Below, in pieces: positions 1 through 12,096 of a stretch of 64,000 bases of DNA. Numbering within the stretch: position 1 is the first letter of the stretch; each line of letters begins with the position of its first letter. The position numbers and the translations under genes were made by a program. The notes under the pieces are model-generated. The model was given only the letters and a program-made list of their open reading frames with translations. It ran no database searches and was not told the DNA's origin. Source of the DNA: Serripes groenlandicus (lineage: Eukaryota > Mollusca > Bivalvia > Cardiida > Cardiidae); contig JASEVX010000172.1 in assembly GCA_031761405.1 (NCBI GenBank), forward strand, positions 310,001-374,000, written 5' to 3'.

Positions 1-571
1 TTCCATTAGTGGTTCTTCATTCGACTAATTTTTAAAAAGTAAAATTAGTTCTTTGACAGAGGCCCATAGGAATACACTTTAGGTACTAGCGAACTGCACT
101 GCTTTCCCTGTTAAAACACAATTGGATAATATTACACTTGAAATAGATTTACCCTTTCCCGCATACAACAAATCTGCAACAAAAAACTTTGAAAAAAAAT
201 CAAGTCCAAAAAATGGAAACAATTCCATAAAATGGAGTAACATTATTTTAATTGAGTTGAACATTTAGTTTAAACATATTTATTGAGAAATAGTTGTACA
301 TAGGTATATATGTAATACATGTTATGTTCATAGGATTGGAAAACAAGCGTCATAGACACTTATACAAATTCCTTTCCTCAGATAAATTTGCATCATATTC
401 TAAATTACATGGCGTATTGATAGTGAGTTTACATGATATATGATAAATGAAATTAGACTATACTATTGTCTCAATATATCTTAATTTAAAATAAAAAATG
501 TCTTTATAATATCATTATTGTTATGTCTCACCCAGAATCCCCAGCAGCAAACAACACGCACACGACAAACC

Positions 572-919
572 TCATCCCGTACTAAATCTCTTGGTTGTAT
601 CAATATATTTCTGGACATTAAGAAAGATTGCCTTGTTTGATTCGAACGATAAACGCTCGTCGCCAAAGAGAAGGCAGTTGCTAGTGGGCGGACATGAAAG
701 ATTGGAGAATAATGAGTCGCGGGCAGTTCGATATGATGGACAGTGAAGAAGAAAATGAGTTGCTGTCTCTACACTACCACAAGCACAGAGGTCAGTTTCA
801 ACGATATTGCGGCGATAAAGATCATAGTTAAGTGAGCTGCATCCTAATCTCAAACGTGCATGATTGATTTGTTGCTTTCGTTGAACATTTGACGCAAAAA
901 GAACAGAGACAATGCTCAT
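572..919 (-). pseudogene. LINE ORF2 C-terminal fragment
   Basis: About 115 codons open on the minus strand. The translation has the layout of the C-terminal region after the reverse transcriptase of many non-LTR retrotransposons: a basic stretch NHARLRLGCSSLN, then a zinc-knuckle-like motif in CACGSVETATHFLLHCPSY (C-x-C, then H-x4-C), then a short tail. No reverse transcriptase or endonuclease motif is readable upstream on this strand, so the copy is 5' truncated or decayed. The methionine at the start of the open frame is probably internal. The LINE clade cannot be set from this piece. The motif identification is good; the exact 5' and 3' limits of the element are not visible. Confidence 0.7.
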
Positions 920-3900
920 AAAAAGTTATTCCTTCTTTAGCAAAACTGTTTTTAAGACTAATCTTATAACAACTTGTTATTCTTCTTATATAATAGTTTT
1001 CCTACTTTCCCATAGAAAACTATGCATATGGCCTTAGGTGTAGTAGTCTCTTTGAGAAGCGCCTCGCTTTTGGAGGGTTTTGTAAACGTTGACAAAGCAC
1101 TCAAAGTGCTGCCAGCAAGTGGCTTACTGCAGACCAAGGAAAACATTAGGACAAGGATTTACCGATCAAATTGTGTTATCACATACACCTCACAAGAAGA
1201 CATTGTTATGTCCGTTAATTGAATAATGTCTGAGTTGAATGCACAATATTGTATACACAGAATGGGGGTCTATCGCTTTTTTTGTTTATTTGACTGGCGG
1301 TATTTCACAGAGGTCGTTGCATAGTTTACACATTCATTGATGCATTAATTACATTGCATGCTATATCAAAATCAAAAGAATGCTGCATAACAATAAACAC
1401 TTTATTGAAATTCCAATAAAAATATCAAAGCAAAAAAGTAAACAATCTGTATCTACATTTTCTGGTTACTAAAAACAAAAACTGGTGGCATATTTGTTTT
1501 ATCTTGTTTCATATAATTTATATAATACTTTTAAAATTAACATGTTCATTTTATAAACAAAAGAATAATTACACTGTGCTATAAAAGAACAAAAATGAAT
1601 GTTCCTTGCCTGGAGATTATTTGACAATAAACTACGTTAATACAAAATAAGCCAAATTTTAGGGTCAGGCTTGCATGACTTTATACAGTCACAGTCCGGC
1701 ATTACAACTGAAAATGTTATTTTTCCATAACAAATGTGAAAAAATACATGCCATACTTTTTTTCTTTCAACTTCTCAATAAGTGTGAATATCCAATAAGC
1801 AGGTTGTAGAAGTTGTTGATCCGAAGGTATTTATAGATCGGTCGGTTGTACTTTTTACTATGTAGTGTTTTTCAGACAACTGTGTAGCTTAGTAAAATAT
1901 TTAATACTATAAAGATTAACATGAAATGCATGGGTTATATAGAAATATGTTACACTAAGAGGCGTTGCTTTGAGTGGATACACTTTCATTCATGATTACA
2001 TTTGTTAAGACGGCAATATACAAAACACTCCCCCCTTCCAAATATTAAATCATCAACTCAAATTCAATTTTTGAAATCGCAATCATAATACATCTGAGGA
2101 AAGAATCCGCATTTTGATGTTTAGACAAGAACTATTTGGCGGTTCGAAAGGTACAGCATGGGTATAAGCTGGCAACAGTTCATTCATTTAAAGAAAATAT
2201 TCCACAGATCATCTACTTTCATTGACAATATACGAACTGCATCTACCAAGACATCTCCCTAAAACCGAGATGGTGTTCAGAAAGGGAGGGCTGATATAGA
2301 AAGACATATGTGAAGTAATTCAATGCCGATATTGTTAAAACGCTAGTCTAGATTCCAAAATGATGAATGTCTTCGGATTTCGCCTACTATAGCAATTGGC
2401 TCTAACGATTTTTACATTTCGTGGGATTATTGCTATACCTAGAGCATATTTCTATGTTAAGCGTTTCTCATGATACAAGGAAACTGAGCATCCAACTATA
2501 GTACGTTCTTATAAACACCAGCAAAACGATCAGCCTCCACAGCTCTAGATAAGATGAGTATTTCACATCCACAAATCCTTATTTGACCATGCAAAGGGTT
2601 TACTATAGTCATAAGTGGGTTATTGTTGGAATCAGACCAGTTTACTCCTTCTTATTTAATCATCTGGCCTCTGTCATATAATTGTGTACAACGAGGAAGC
2701 GGTAAAGGGAGACCGTTCTTCGGGGAGTCGCGACAAGCGTAGACCCAGTTCAACTTGCGCCAACGCACAGATAGATCTTACCCTATCTGAAATGCATAAT
2801 ATCTATTTTTTCTAAGGGTTGACACATCAACAATCCGTATCCTCAAAATAGGTGTTACTCTTTGTGTTTCTGATTACATGGCATTACCCAGCAAACTACA
2901 GCGGAACAACTCGGTGCAACAGTCATCGACCATATTATTAATTTATTAAATAACAAGAACCATGCAAGACAATCAATCCATTCCCGTTTACAGAAAATCT
3001 GCAGCAGATGATATGAAAATATATAGACAAACTATGGAGAAGATAAACACGGGGTGGGATGTTAAAGATTATTCAGTCATATGAACAATAAAATGCACAT
3101 AAATACATTTCCCAAAACCATTTTAATTAATAACCGTTATTAAAGAAATTCTAACAGCATTGAAACTGTGCTTTAATACAAACAGAATTACCACTAATTC
3201 TCTGCGAAATAGTTGAAAATTTCTTTTTATTTTCACGTGCAAACTAGCTTTATATTTTCATTTCCTCGTTCAAAGTAACGGTCTAAACCTGACCTCGACT
3301 TTATTCGCAGAGAAGTTATGCCTTAAACACATACGGAAATTAACACGCAGTGTAATTGCCGGTTGAGATTGACGTAGTTCGGCCTCAGGGGCTGTCAGTC
3401 AGAATATGTACGACTCTAAAATACAATGGCGTTGACATATCTATAACATATCTGAACAATTTCTACAAATCTACAGTATTTTTTTGTTGAAATTCCTAAG
3501 ACCTTTTCTGTGGATTACTACAACTGATTCTTTACTGGCCTTTTCTCGTCCTGATCATTTTAATCTTTAACTTTTACATAATGATAAGTCTACAAGTTTA
3601 CAGTTAGAACTAATGTCATTATACAACATGTTGTAAACAGTCGATAAGACTCACCTTATTGTGACCTTACTATGGAAATAAGCTACTACGTGTACATGCT
3701 GGGCAAACCAAATATTGGATTGAACCTTATTAAGCAGGCTCACCGCAGCGTGGTGGTGAATTAACTATGTAAAACAGGACGATTTATACAACTCATTGCT
3801 GATTACGATGTTTCACAAACAGAAAAATTGCTATTAGTAAAACTGAACTGCTGCCCTATTTCCTCCGAAATTTCGCCGATTTAATGTAAGCCATACAGTT

Positions 3901-4110
3901 TTAAGTAAAGCAGTTCTTGATAAATCTGTTTAGAAATGCCGCACGAAAACTGGTTTTCGGGATTTCAAAATCAATGTTGACAAGTACTATACATATATTA
4001 TAAGATTGAAGTTTCCTTTTGTTCCCATTCTTCGGTCTATGGTGTTTGTATGAATCGACGACTGAAGGGACAGAATACCATTAACAAGGCTGCACCGGGG
4101 GAGGTTCTGG
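920..4110. other. Unassigned AT-rich intergenic DNA
   Basis: About 3.2 kb with no recognisable coding region, tandem array or clear terminal inverted repeats. Open frames are short (60-66 codons), lack recognisable motifs and are explained by chance. It could be intron, spacer or very old transposon sequence. Confidence 0.5.
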
Positions 4111-4120
4111 TACGTGTCAT

Positions 4121-4189
4121 CTATTCGGAACTTCTCGGCAGAATACATCTAGGTGTAGGGTACCGAAATCGGCCGAGGAGTTCCGAATG
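4121..4189. mobile_element. 69-bp MITE with 9-bp target duplication
   Basis: The terminal arms ATTCGGAACTTCTCGGC and GCCGAGGAGTTCCGAAT are reverse complements apart from one mismatch. The element is bracketed by direct repeats ACGTGTCAT at 4,112-4,120 and 4,190-4,198. A 9-bp duplication is typical of Mutator-like (MULE) transposition. There is no coding capacity. Assignment to MULE is inference from duplication length. Confidence 0.7.
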
Positions 4190-4373
4190 ACGTGTCATAG
4201 TCGCATTTTGCAAAAGCTCGCTATTACCATGACGTAGCTTACTTTATACGAATTGGGATATATTGTTCTATAACATGTATAATATATATTTAGATGGACA
4301 CCTACAAGTATAAGCTTACACCAAGCTTATGTTTGGCAACTTCCAAAGATTAAAATTGCATGAGATACCGAAC

Positions 4374-4510
4374 CTTGACATTTCTGCTCGCCAAATAGTT
4401 AATTCTGCACGGCGAGGGATAACAAAAACAAGCAAACAAACCTTAACATTTCTGCTCGCCAAATAGTTCATTCTGCACGGCGATGCTTAACAAAAACAAA
4501 CAAACAAACC
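4374..4510. repeat. 68-bp tandem duplication
   Basis: Two copies of a unit containing TTTCTGCTCGCCAAATAGTT and ending in an A-rich CAAA run, offset by 68 bp. The copies differ at a few positions. Confidence 0.85.
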
Positions 4511-5094
4511 TTGACATTTGGAATGAGAGGACATATTCCTCAACAAACTGTTCATGACATCCAAATTATATTGTAACGTTAGGGCAACAATTATAATTTA
4601 AGGTTTTTTGGAAGGTGATTATTATGTAATAATCTCCTTCGTATGCGATTGCCCGCTGACCCAAATGGAATATGCCCTATAACATATAATTCTACAGGAA
4701 CATTTTTATACATACGCTAATCAATATAGTGCGATGAATTCAAAGTAAAATCTACCTAATAGTCTTTTCATTTACAATCAGTTGAATGAAGAATATAGAG
4801 TTTATACTTCTTTTTCAAACTTAAAATGTATTTGCGTCTTTTAAAATGAATTTTATTTTAAGAAATACAAATATTTCTGCAGTAAACATTACTATGTATA
4901 TTCCTACGTGCCACGCTTTTGTGAACAACACCGATACACCGGATCAGATGTACATACACGAACTAGGTCAATTCGAGGACTGACCGTGTCAAATAGAACA
5001 AATCGACATTTCGTAGAGAAAGCAAATTATTTATTATTTATGTAAAGTTATATAATTCAATGTGTAAACAGCATCATTGTTTAGATCTATAATG

Positions 5095-5868
5095 AAGTAC
5101 ACTGGTCAATCCCATTTATATATACTCGTATAAGTACATTGGCTAATTTCACGTATGTATATATACACGTATAAAGTACATCGCCTAATTCCATTCATAT
5201 ATACACGTATACAGTACACCGGTCAATCCCATTTATATATACACGTATAAGTACACTAGTCAATCCCATTTATATATACACGTATAAAGTACACCGGTCA
5301 ATCCCATTTATATATACACGTAAAAAGTACACCGGTCAATCCCATTTATACATACACGTATAAAGTACATCGGTCAATCCCATTTATATATACATGCATA
5401 AAGTCCACCGGTCAATCCCATTTATATATACACGCATAAAGTACAAAGGTCAATCCCATTTATATATACACGTATAAAGTACATCGGTCAATCCCATTTA
5501 TTTAAACACGCATAAAGTACACCGGTCAATCCCATTTATACATACACACGTATAAGTACACCGGTCACATCCCATTTATATATAGACGTATAAAGTTCAC
5601 CGGTCAATCCCATTTATATATACACGTATAAAGTACACCGGTCAATCCCATTTATGTATACACGTATTAAGAATACTGGTCAATCCCATTTATATATACA
5701 TGTATAAGTACACTGGCTAATCTCATGTATATATACACATTTAAAGTACACTGGTCAATCAGATTTATATATACACGTATAAAGTACACCGGTCAATCCC
5801 AATATATACACGTATAAAGTACATCGGCTTATCCCATTTAAAAAGATGTATATAGAGTACATCGATCA
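5095..5868 (+). repeat. 38-bp satellite, forward array
   Basis: About 20 copies of a 38-bp unit with core ACCGGTCAATCCCATTTATA followed by a TATATACACGTATAAA segment. Copies vary by substitutions and 1-2 bp indels, and the outermost copies are the most diverged. A second array of the same unit in the opposite orientation starts 85 bp downstream. Confidence 0.95.
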
Positions 5869-5952
5869 ATCGTAACAGAGAATTGTAACAACCATAAGCA
5901 TGCATGTGATCGAAGCTGTTGGTAGTCGCTATTGATATTAAAGGGACTGAAC

Positions 5953-6365
5953 ATGGGATTGACCGGTGTACTTTATACGTGTATATATAAATGGGATTGA
6001 CCAGTGTACTTATACGTGTATATATAAATGGGATTGACCGGTGTACTTCATACGTGTATATATAAATGGGATTGACCAGTGTACTTTATACGTGTATATA
6101 TACATGGGATTGACCGGTGTACTTTAAACGTGTATATATAAATGGGATTGACCGGTGTACTTTAAACGTGTATATATAAATGGGATTGACCAGAGTACTC
6201 AAAATGTGTATATTTAAATTGGATTGACCCGTGTACTTTATACGTGTATATATACATGGGATTGACCGGTGTACTTATACGTGTTTATATAAATGGGATT
6301 GACCGGTGTACTTTAAACGTGTATATATAAATAGGATTGACCGGTGTACTTAGAACGTGTACTTT
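5953..6365 (-). repeat. 38-bp satellite, inverted array
   Basis: About 11 copies of the reverse complement of the preceding 38-bp unit (core GGGATTGACCGGTGTAC). With the forward array it forms a long imperfect inverted repeat around a roughly 85-bp unique centre (5,869-5,952). Confidence 0.95.
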
Positions 6366-6782
6366 ATAACCAGAAAGCAGTGTATCTTTCATTAACTCCT
6401 TAACACATATAGACACGATTCCGCAGAATAGGTATTCCTCACCATCGGCAATTTTATTATTTTCAAAAATGTATTCCTCTTTATTCAATAATTGTAAGCA
6501 ATCTAAACATATTTATTATATGTGTGTAAAGCTTAACGAGTCAGGAGGACTTTCATTGAAAACATATTTCTACTGAGAGATGAAGGAGCCTTGCTGTACG
6601 AATATCAAAGCCAGACGATATGTCTGACAAATGGTGATTCATTGCTTTTACTACTTGCAGACGCATTGTTGTTGACGTAAGTGTAGCAATAAAAGGATAA
6701 CCAGCAATCTCTCTTGCCAAAATGTTTCAATAAGTGTTTGTTCAGAAGCTACGGGGATGCTTTTGTGACTGGATTATAATTT

Positions 6783-7045
6783 GAGCCGTCCCGCGAAAAC
6801 AACAAACCACTATGGACTCTGCGTAAAGTATCGATCCGGATCAGCCTAAGCATGCCGCGTAGGCTTACCCGGATAGACACTTTTCGCCTCCTGTGGATTT
6901 TCTGTTTCAGTAATCATTACTCTATACCCATATCACCCTGAGACGGAATATGTCGGCCCGGATCAGTGTGCGTGTACTGCACAGGCTGATCTGGGTCGAT
7001 ACCTTACGCATAGGCTATATTGTTGGTTGTCTCGCGTGACGGCCC
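6783..7045. mobile_element. Palindromic MITE, family M, copy 1
   Basis: About 263 bp. The left end GAGCCGTCCCGCGA and right end TCGCGTGACGGCCC are inverted repeats, and the similarity continues inward through the recognisable blocks GACTCTGCGTAAAGTATCGA and GGATCAGCCT. No coding capacity. Five other copies occur in the window, at 9,096, 18,490, 31,694, 35,302 and 60,593. The transposase family that moves it is not known to me. Confidence 0.85.
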
Positions 7046-7345
7046 ATTTACATTAAACGAAATAATCATTAAATGAACCCAATAGGGCTGATCAGAACCT
7101 AGAAGTATTTTTTTAAGCTAATTGTAAATTGTGGATTTGAGGTATATGTACATGTATAATACAATATGAACATCTTTTGCCGCACAAACCGCATAGCAGT
7201 TTCTATAAATAAAATCATTAAGCGGTTTACTAAACGAAAACTCATTAAACAGTAACAGTATACACCGAGGACACGTATACGTCAAGAGACCCTTGTTTTG
7301 TGTGTATGTGGATTTGTACAGCTTTTAACATTTTCAATGATATCA

Positions 7346-7893
7346 CGGTGTTTCCTGAGTAAGTTTTCAGTACTCCTGGTCCGTTTATCCTGATACCATG
7401 TATATCACGGCGTTTCCTGAGTAAGTTATCAGTACTCCTGGTCCGTTTATCCTGATACCATGTATATCACGGCGTTTCCTGAGTAAGTTATCAGTACTCC
7501 TGGTCCGTTTATCCTGATACCATGTATATCACGACGTTTCCTGAGTAAGTTATCAGTATTCCTGGTCCGTTTATCCTGATACCATGTATATCACGGCGTT
7601 TCCTGAGTAAGTTATCAGTATTCCTGGTCCGTTTATCCTGATACCATGTATATCACGACGTTTCCTGAGTAAGTTATCAGTATTCCTGGTCCGTTTATCC
7701 TGATACCATGTATATCACGGCGTTTCCTGAGTAAGTTATCAGTATTCCTGGTCCGTTTATCCTGATGCCATGTATATCACGACGTTTCCTGAGTAAGTTA
7801 TCAGTATTCCTGGTCCGTTTATCCTGATACCATGTATATCACGGCGTTTCCTGAGTAATTTATCAGTACTCCTGGTCCGTTTATCCCGATACC
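7346..7893. repeat. 62-bp satellite array
   Basis: About nine copies of a 62-bp unit containing TTTCCTGAGTAAGTTATCAG and CCTGGTCCGTTTATCCTGAT. Copies are almost identical. From the third copy on, CGGCG and CGACG variants alternate, giving a 124-bp higher-order dimer. Confidence 0.95.
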
Positions 7894-7974
7894 AGATAAT
7901 CAATCGTAACGTTAACCCGACAGCCCTGTGTGCCAAGGAAGGATTGTCATTATCGCCATTTAAAATTATCTATG

Positions 7975-8050
7975 CCATGAGCCGGCCGGGGATCGAACTC
8001 ACGACCTCCTGGGGCGACGCTCTGTCACTACAGCACCAAATCGGTTACGA
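7975..8050 (-). mobile_element. tRNA-SINE head remnant
   Basis: On the minus strand a B-box-like GAGTTCGATCCCC lies downstream of an A-box-like TGCTGTAGTGACAGAGC at tRNA-like spacing. No conserved SINE body or tail is recognisable beyond it. It is a decayed SINE promoter region rather than a tRNA gene, because the acceptor arms do not pair. Confidence 0.55.
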
Positions 8051-8602
8051 TATGAAACGTGAAAGTGCGGTCGCTTAAATAAATTAGCGTCCTTGTTTTT
8101 CTGTAGTTCAAATGTTACCAGATGGTTTTGTTATTGTTTTTTTCGCCTTGAAGTGTTGACCAGAAAATACTGCCGTTATCCGTTTCCGTCTGTAGTATAA
8201 AACTATCAAAGGAATGACTGCTTTATTGCTGTTTGTAAATGGGAACGTGCGTACGAAAACAAATATCATAGGAGCCCGTGCGTGGGAAAAGGTACACGTT
8301 GACCTTTGTGAACAGTATATATCCATAGCAGCCTTTGCATCTGCACACAAGCTTGTAATTTTGTCAACTTGTGTAGATTCGGATACAATCGAGCAGGTGG
8401 AAAATATTATATGAAAACATTTATTTTTAGAAATGCCAACTTGTGCATTTTTTAATGCAATGTCTCATTAAGCTCATGTTTTTCGGTATGTTTTTGGTAA
8501 ATTACAGGGCATTGTACCCGAATAATTCCACTGGTGGCTTCGTCTAAAACATTAACACATCGTTTTTGACGATAAGACACGCGTCGTTTCCATTTTCCAT
8601 TA

Positions 8603-8722
8603 GATGTCGTAAACACATTTAGATATCGTTAACACATTTATATGTCGTTAACACATTTAGATGTCGTAAACACATTTAGATGTCGTAAACACATTTATAT
8701 GTCGTTAACACATTTAGATGTG
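8603..8722. repeat. 19-bp tandem repeat
   Basis: Six copies of GATGTCGTAAACACATTTA with G/T and A/T variants at two positions. The phrase ACACATTTAGATGTC also occurs next to the hairpin ends of the A-family elements. Confidence 0.9.
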
Positions 8723-9095
8723 TTTTTTGTTCTACCAACAAAATAAATCTCCACCACGAAACGACAAGAAAATTGCTTTTGGTGTTCTATTTGGTTAAAA
8801 TAAACTTCTAAGGGAGTACTACTTACAAATGAAAGGTAAACATGAACACCAAAGTATAGAGAGATATTTAGATAAGATGATATTTTCCTTCTAAGTTTTC
8901 TACTAATTTATAAATGTACTAATAAGACAATAAATCATTGTTAAAAACCAATATGATAGATATCATATGCATCACAAATATCTACAGGGAATTATTGAAC
9001 TGAAGCATTCATACATAAATCGCTTCTATACGAAACGTATCACTACCCAAATAAGTACTGATTGATATAGGCCTTGCGCATACAACCATTAATGT

Positions 9096-9308
9096 AAACG
9101 TCTCAAGCGGAATATCGAAACAATAATATACATTATGGCCTCTTCGTAATGTATCGAACCAGATCACCCTGCGCAGTCCACGCAGATTGACCCGGGCCGA
9201 CATATTCAGTCTCAGGGCCGGGGATAGAGGTGTAGGTTTATGCTAATGCTAATCTGGATCGATACTTTACGCAGAGTCCACAATGTTGGTTTCACGCGGG
9301 AAACGGCT
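9096..9308. mobile_element. Palindromic MITE, family M, copy 2
   Basis: Diverged copy of the family at 6,783. The left block reads GGCCTCTTCGTAATGTATCG. The right block GATACTTTACGCAGAGTCCA is well preserved and leads to CACGCGGGAAACGGCT at the right end. Confidence 0.75.
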
Positions 9309-9402
9309 ATATATACCATAATTTCATAACCAGAATATTTCTCATTATGTCAGAGGCGACTCTCCAATATGAATATTCTGTGTTTTGTGGGATCAAACTA
9401 TG

Positions 9403-9466
9403 ATTCATTCTCGGTACCCAGGCTATTCATAAACTATATGAATAGCCTGGGTACCGAGGATGAATA
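9403..9466. repeat. Long hairpin
   Basis: Arms of about 28-30 nt (core CTCGGTACCCAGGCTATTCA) are inverted around a 4-6 nt loop with about one mismatch. No neighbouring element explains it. It may be a very small foldback MITE or a recent inverted duplication. Confidence 0.85.
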
Positions 9467-9639
9467 TAATTGAACTTCACATTTAACATAAAGCAGTAAT
9501 TTCCCGAATCAACAATTGAGCCATGGAAGTTAACCACGTTGGGCTATACTTGTACCGATGATACTATGCAGTTAGTTTAAGTTTAAACTTATGTATCTTA
9601 CATCGATTGCAAAACAAGCTTTCAGCTCATAGTAATCAA

Positions 9640-9780
9640 GCTCGATGTCTGCTTCCTGGATACTTAACCAGTACCTGCGCCGTTTATGTGGAAAAATCCC
9701 AAAGTCAGGACCCGCTCATCACGGAACTCGAACAAGGGACCTTTGATACGAGAGGCCGACGCTCTACCTTTGCACCACTG
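9640..9780 (-). mobile_element. tRNA-SINE remnant
   Basis: Minus-strand A-box-like AAAGGTAGAGCGTCGGCCTC and B-box-like TTGTTCGAGTTCC are at tRNA spacing, followed by a degraded body ending in a TACTGGTTAAGTATCC segment. The adjacent 28-bp motif (CACCACTGTCTTCCACG...) is duplicated in tandem at 9,773-9,828. Confidence 0.6.
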
Positions 9781-10267
9781 TCTTCCACGCAGTTACTATG
9801 CACCACTGTCTTCCACGCAGTTACTATGCAGTTCGTAAGGAGTGATGGATGTATGCCGCTGGTATCTAACAAAGTCCACTCCTGAATGCCCCTCATCAAC
9901 AACTCATTTGTCTTCATTGTCTGGGTTTGTTTACCCTCACGCTTATCTATCTATACCTCCATTTGTCCTGAACTGATCACCGTCATTTTGACACTTTGTT
10001 TCTATATACTGTCATTCGGCAGACAGTAATTGTTATTTATCAGTCAGAAAAAATGGTGTCTTTATGCGAAATGACTGAAATGTAGAATTTGAAATGCATT
10101 AATCAGCACAACTATATAATTACATAAAACAATGCACGAATTTAAGAGTACTTTTAAATTTAATTTAATCCTTTTCCGACAGAAGACCAGTTATGTTTCC
10201 ATTTCCCACACTGTTTTAACGTAATTATACCTCCAACTGTCCATTTGTGTTCAAATGTCGGCAGTAT

Positions 10268-11010
10268 GCTCGAACGATATACAAGCAGTGTACTCATGGT
10301 ACGATTCACAGTCATTAGATGATAGTTTGTTCTAAGAGTCACTCGAACGATATACAAGCGGTGTACTCACGGTGCGATTCACAGTCATTAGATGATAGTT
10401 TGTTCTAAGAGTCACTCGAACGATATACAAGCGGTGTACTCACGGTGCGATTCACAGTCATTAGATGATAGTTTGTTCAAAGAGTCACCCGAACGATATA
10501 CAAGCGGTGTACTCACGGTGCGATTCACAGTCATTAGATGATAGTTTGTTCTAAGAGTCACTCGAACGATATACAAGCGGTGTACTCACGGTGCGATTCA
10601 CAGTCATTAGATGATAGTTTGTTCTAAGAGTCACCCGAACGATATACAAGCGGTGTACTCACGGTGCGATTCACAGTCATTAGATGATAGTTTGTTCTAA
10701 GAGTCACTTGAACGATATACAAGCGGTGTACTCATGGTACGATTCACAGTCATTAGATGATAGTTTGTTCTAAGAGTCACTCGAACGATATACAAGCGGT
10801 GTACTCACGGTGCGATTCACAGTCATTAGATGATAGTTTGTTCTAAGAGTCCCCCGAACGATATACAAGCGGTGTACTCATGGTACGATTCACAGTCATT
10901 AGATGATAGTTTGTTCTAAGAGTCACTCGAACGATATACAAGCGGTGTACTCATGGTGCGATTCACAGTCATTAGATGATAGTTTGTTCAAAGAGTCCCC
11001 CGAACGATCT
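10268..11010. repeat. 73-bp satellite array
   Basis: Ten copies of a 73-bp unit containing CGAACGATATACAAGCGGTG and CACAGTCATTAGATGATAGT. Copies differ at a few recurring sites (ACTCG/ACCCG/CCCCG; CACGGTGCG/CATGGTACG). A partial copy closes the array on the right. Confidence 0.95.
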
Positions 11011-11181
11011 GCAATTCTAACACCTTGTTTATATTCTATATTCTCAGTGACATATTAGCTTAATGGTCAACAGAACAATATTACAATAAGTATATATCTT
11101 GGATGTTTATGTTTTATTTGTGGTTTGACGTCGTTTTCAACATTATGTCAGTTATATCACCGCGACAGAACACACACTCAT

Positions 11182-11428
11182 CGAGGGCTTGGTGTGAAAC
11201 GGTTGTAACTAAAATTGGTAATCTTTTTACCAAGGTTAATCAACTCGCCATAAAGTCTTTATAAGCGTTAAATCATTTCTCTTGGTAAACAATGGAAATT
11301 TAGGTGCCATTGCTCGTTTTGAGCAATGGCACCTAAATTTGCATTGTTTACAAATGGGTCGAAATTGCCCCTAAACCAGGGTTTTCAAAATAGGATTTAA
11401 GTTACAACCGTTTCACGCCAAGCCCTCG
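11182..11428. mobile_element. 247-bp MITE with 29-bp TIRs
   Basis: Terminal inverted repeats of 29 bp (outer part CGAGGGCTTGGTGTGAAACG) match with one mismatch. The centre holds a second palindrome with arms AAATTTAGGTGCCATTGCTC. Flanks read TCAT on both sides, a possible 4-bp target duplication. It interrupts a SINE body whose sequence resumes on the right. No coding capacity. Confidence 0.85.
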
Positions 11429-11505
11429 TCATACTCCCTGGGTAAATAAACCATTACGTGTCTTGGAAATGTGCCTTAGCCCATGGGCACTCCACCGTTG
11501 ATGGC
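11429..11505 (-). mobile_element. SINE body fragment
   Basis: CTCCCTGGGTAAATAAACC followed by GGAAATGTGCCTTAGCCCA and GGGCACTCCACC matches the central domain of the complete SINE at 53,787-54,012 in the same orientation. The preceding CTCAT on the far side of the 247-bp MITE is consistent with the missing part. The tRNA head is not visible. Confidence 0.65.
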
Positions 11506-12096
11506 GTATATATCAAGTAACGCTTAAATGTCCTATTAGAGTTTTTTTGAAGAAATCAACATTGTTTTGTCGTTTCTACTGTATTGGTTATATATAGGCT
11601 GTCCAGTTTTCCTTGTGTAAAATAATGTGCAGAAAAGTGAGTATAGCCGTTTTCAATAATTCCAATGGAGTATTGAAATATGGAAACCAACGAGTAACAA
11701 AGACAGATGATTTACTTGCGTATTGCCCTTGTGGTCAAATTACGCCAAATATATCCGCTGTTATGCTGATCTACACCCAAATAGCCCCTAAAAAAACATT
11801 GTTTGCGTAGAAATGAGTGTATACCATCACCAGAATGCAATGACTATATGACATTGAGTTTAAAACCATTTAATCACTTTTAGTATTGTGAAAGTAAAGA
11901 GTTTTGTTACTCCCCCTAACACCCCATTTTCTTTGGATTGTTTTAAGCTTGGAATGGAAGACTGAAACTGGTCGATTTACATGGAAACAAAGAAAGAATT
12001 TATTCCGTGTATTGTAACCTAAACTGAACCTACTTTATCAGGCCAGAATAAGTAAACTCCTTTGATTTTAGAAGAAACACACCGGAAGACGCATTC

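Noticed and set aside
8108..8414. Overlapping 66- and 80-codon frames on both strands
   Set aside because: No motif and no second copy. Overlap on opposite strands is expected by chance in a stop-poor stretch.
5095..11010. CRISPR-like arrays of direct repeats
   Set aside because: Units are contiguous tandem repeats without unique spacers, and the DNA is eukaryotic.
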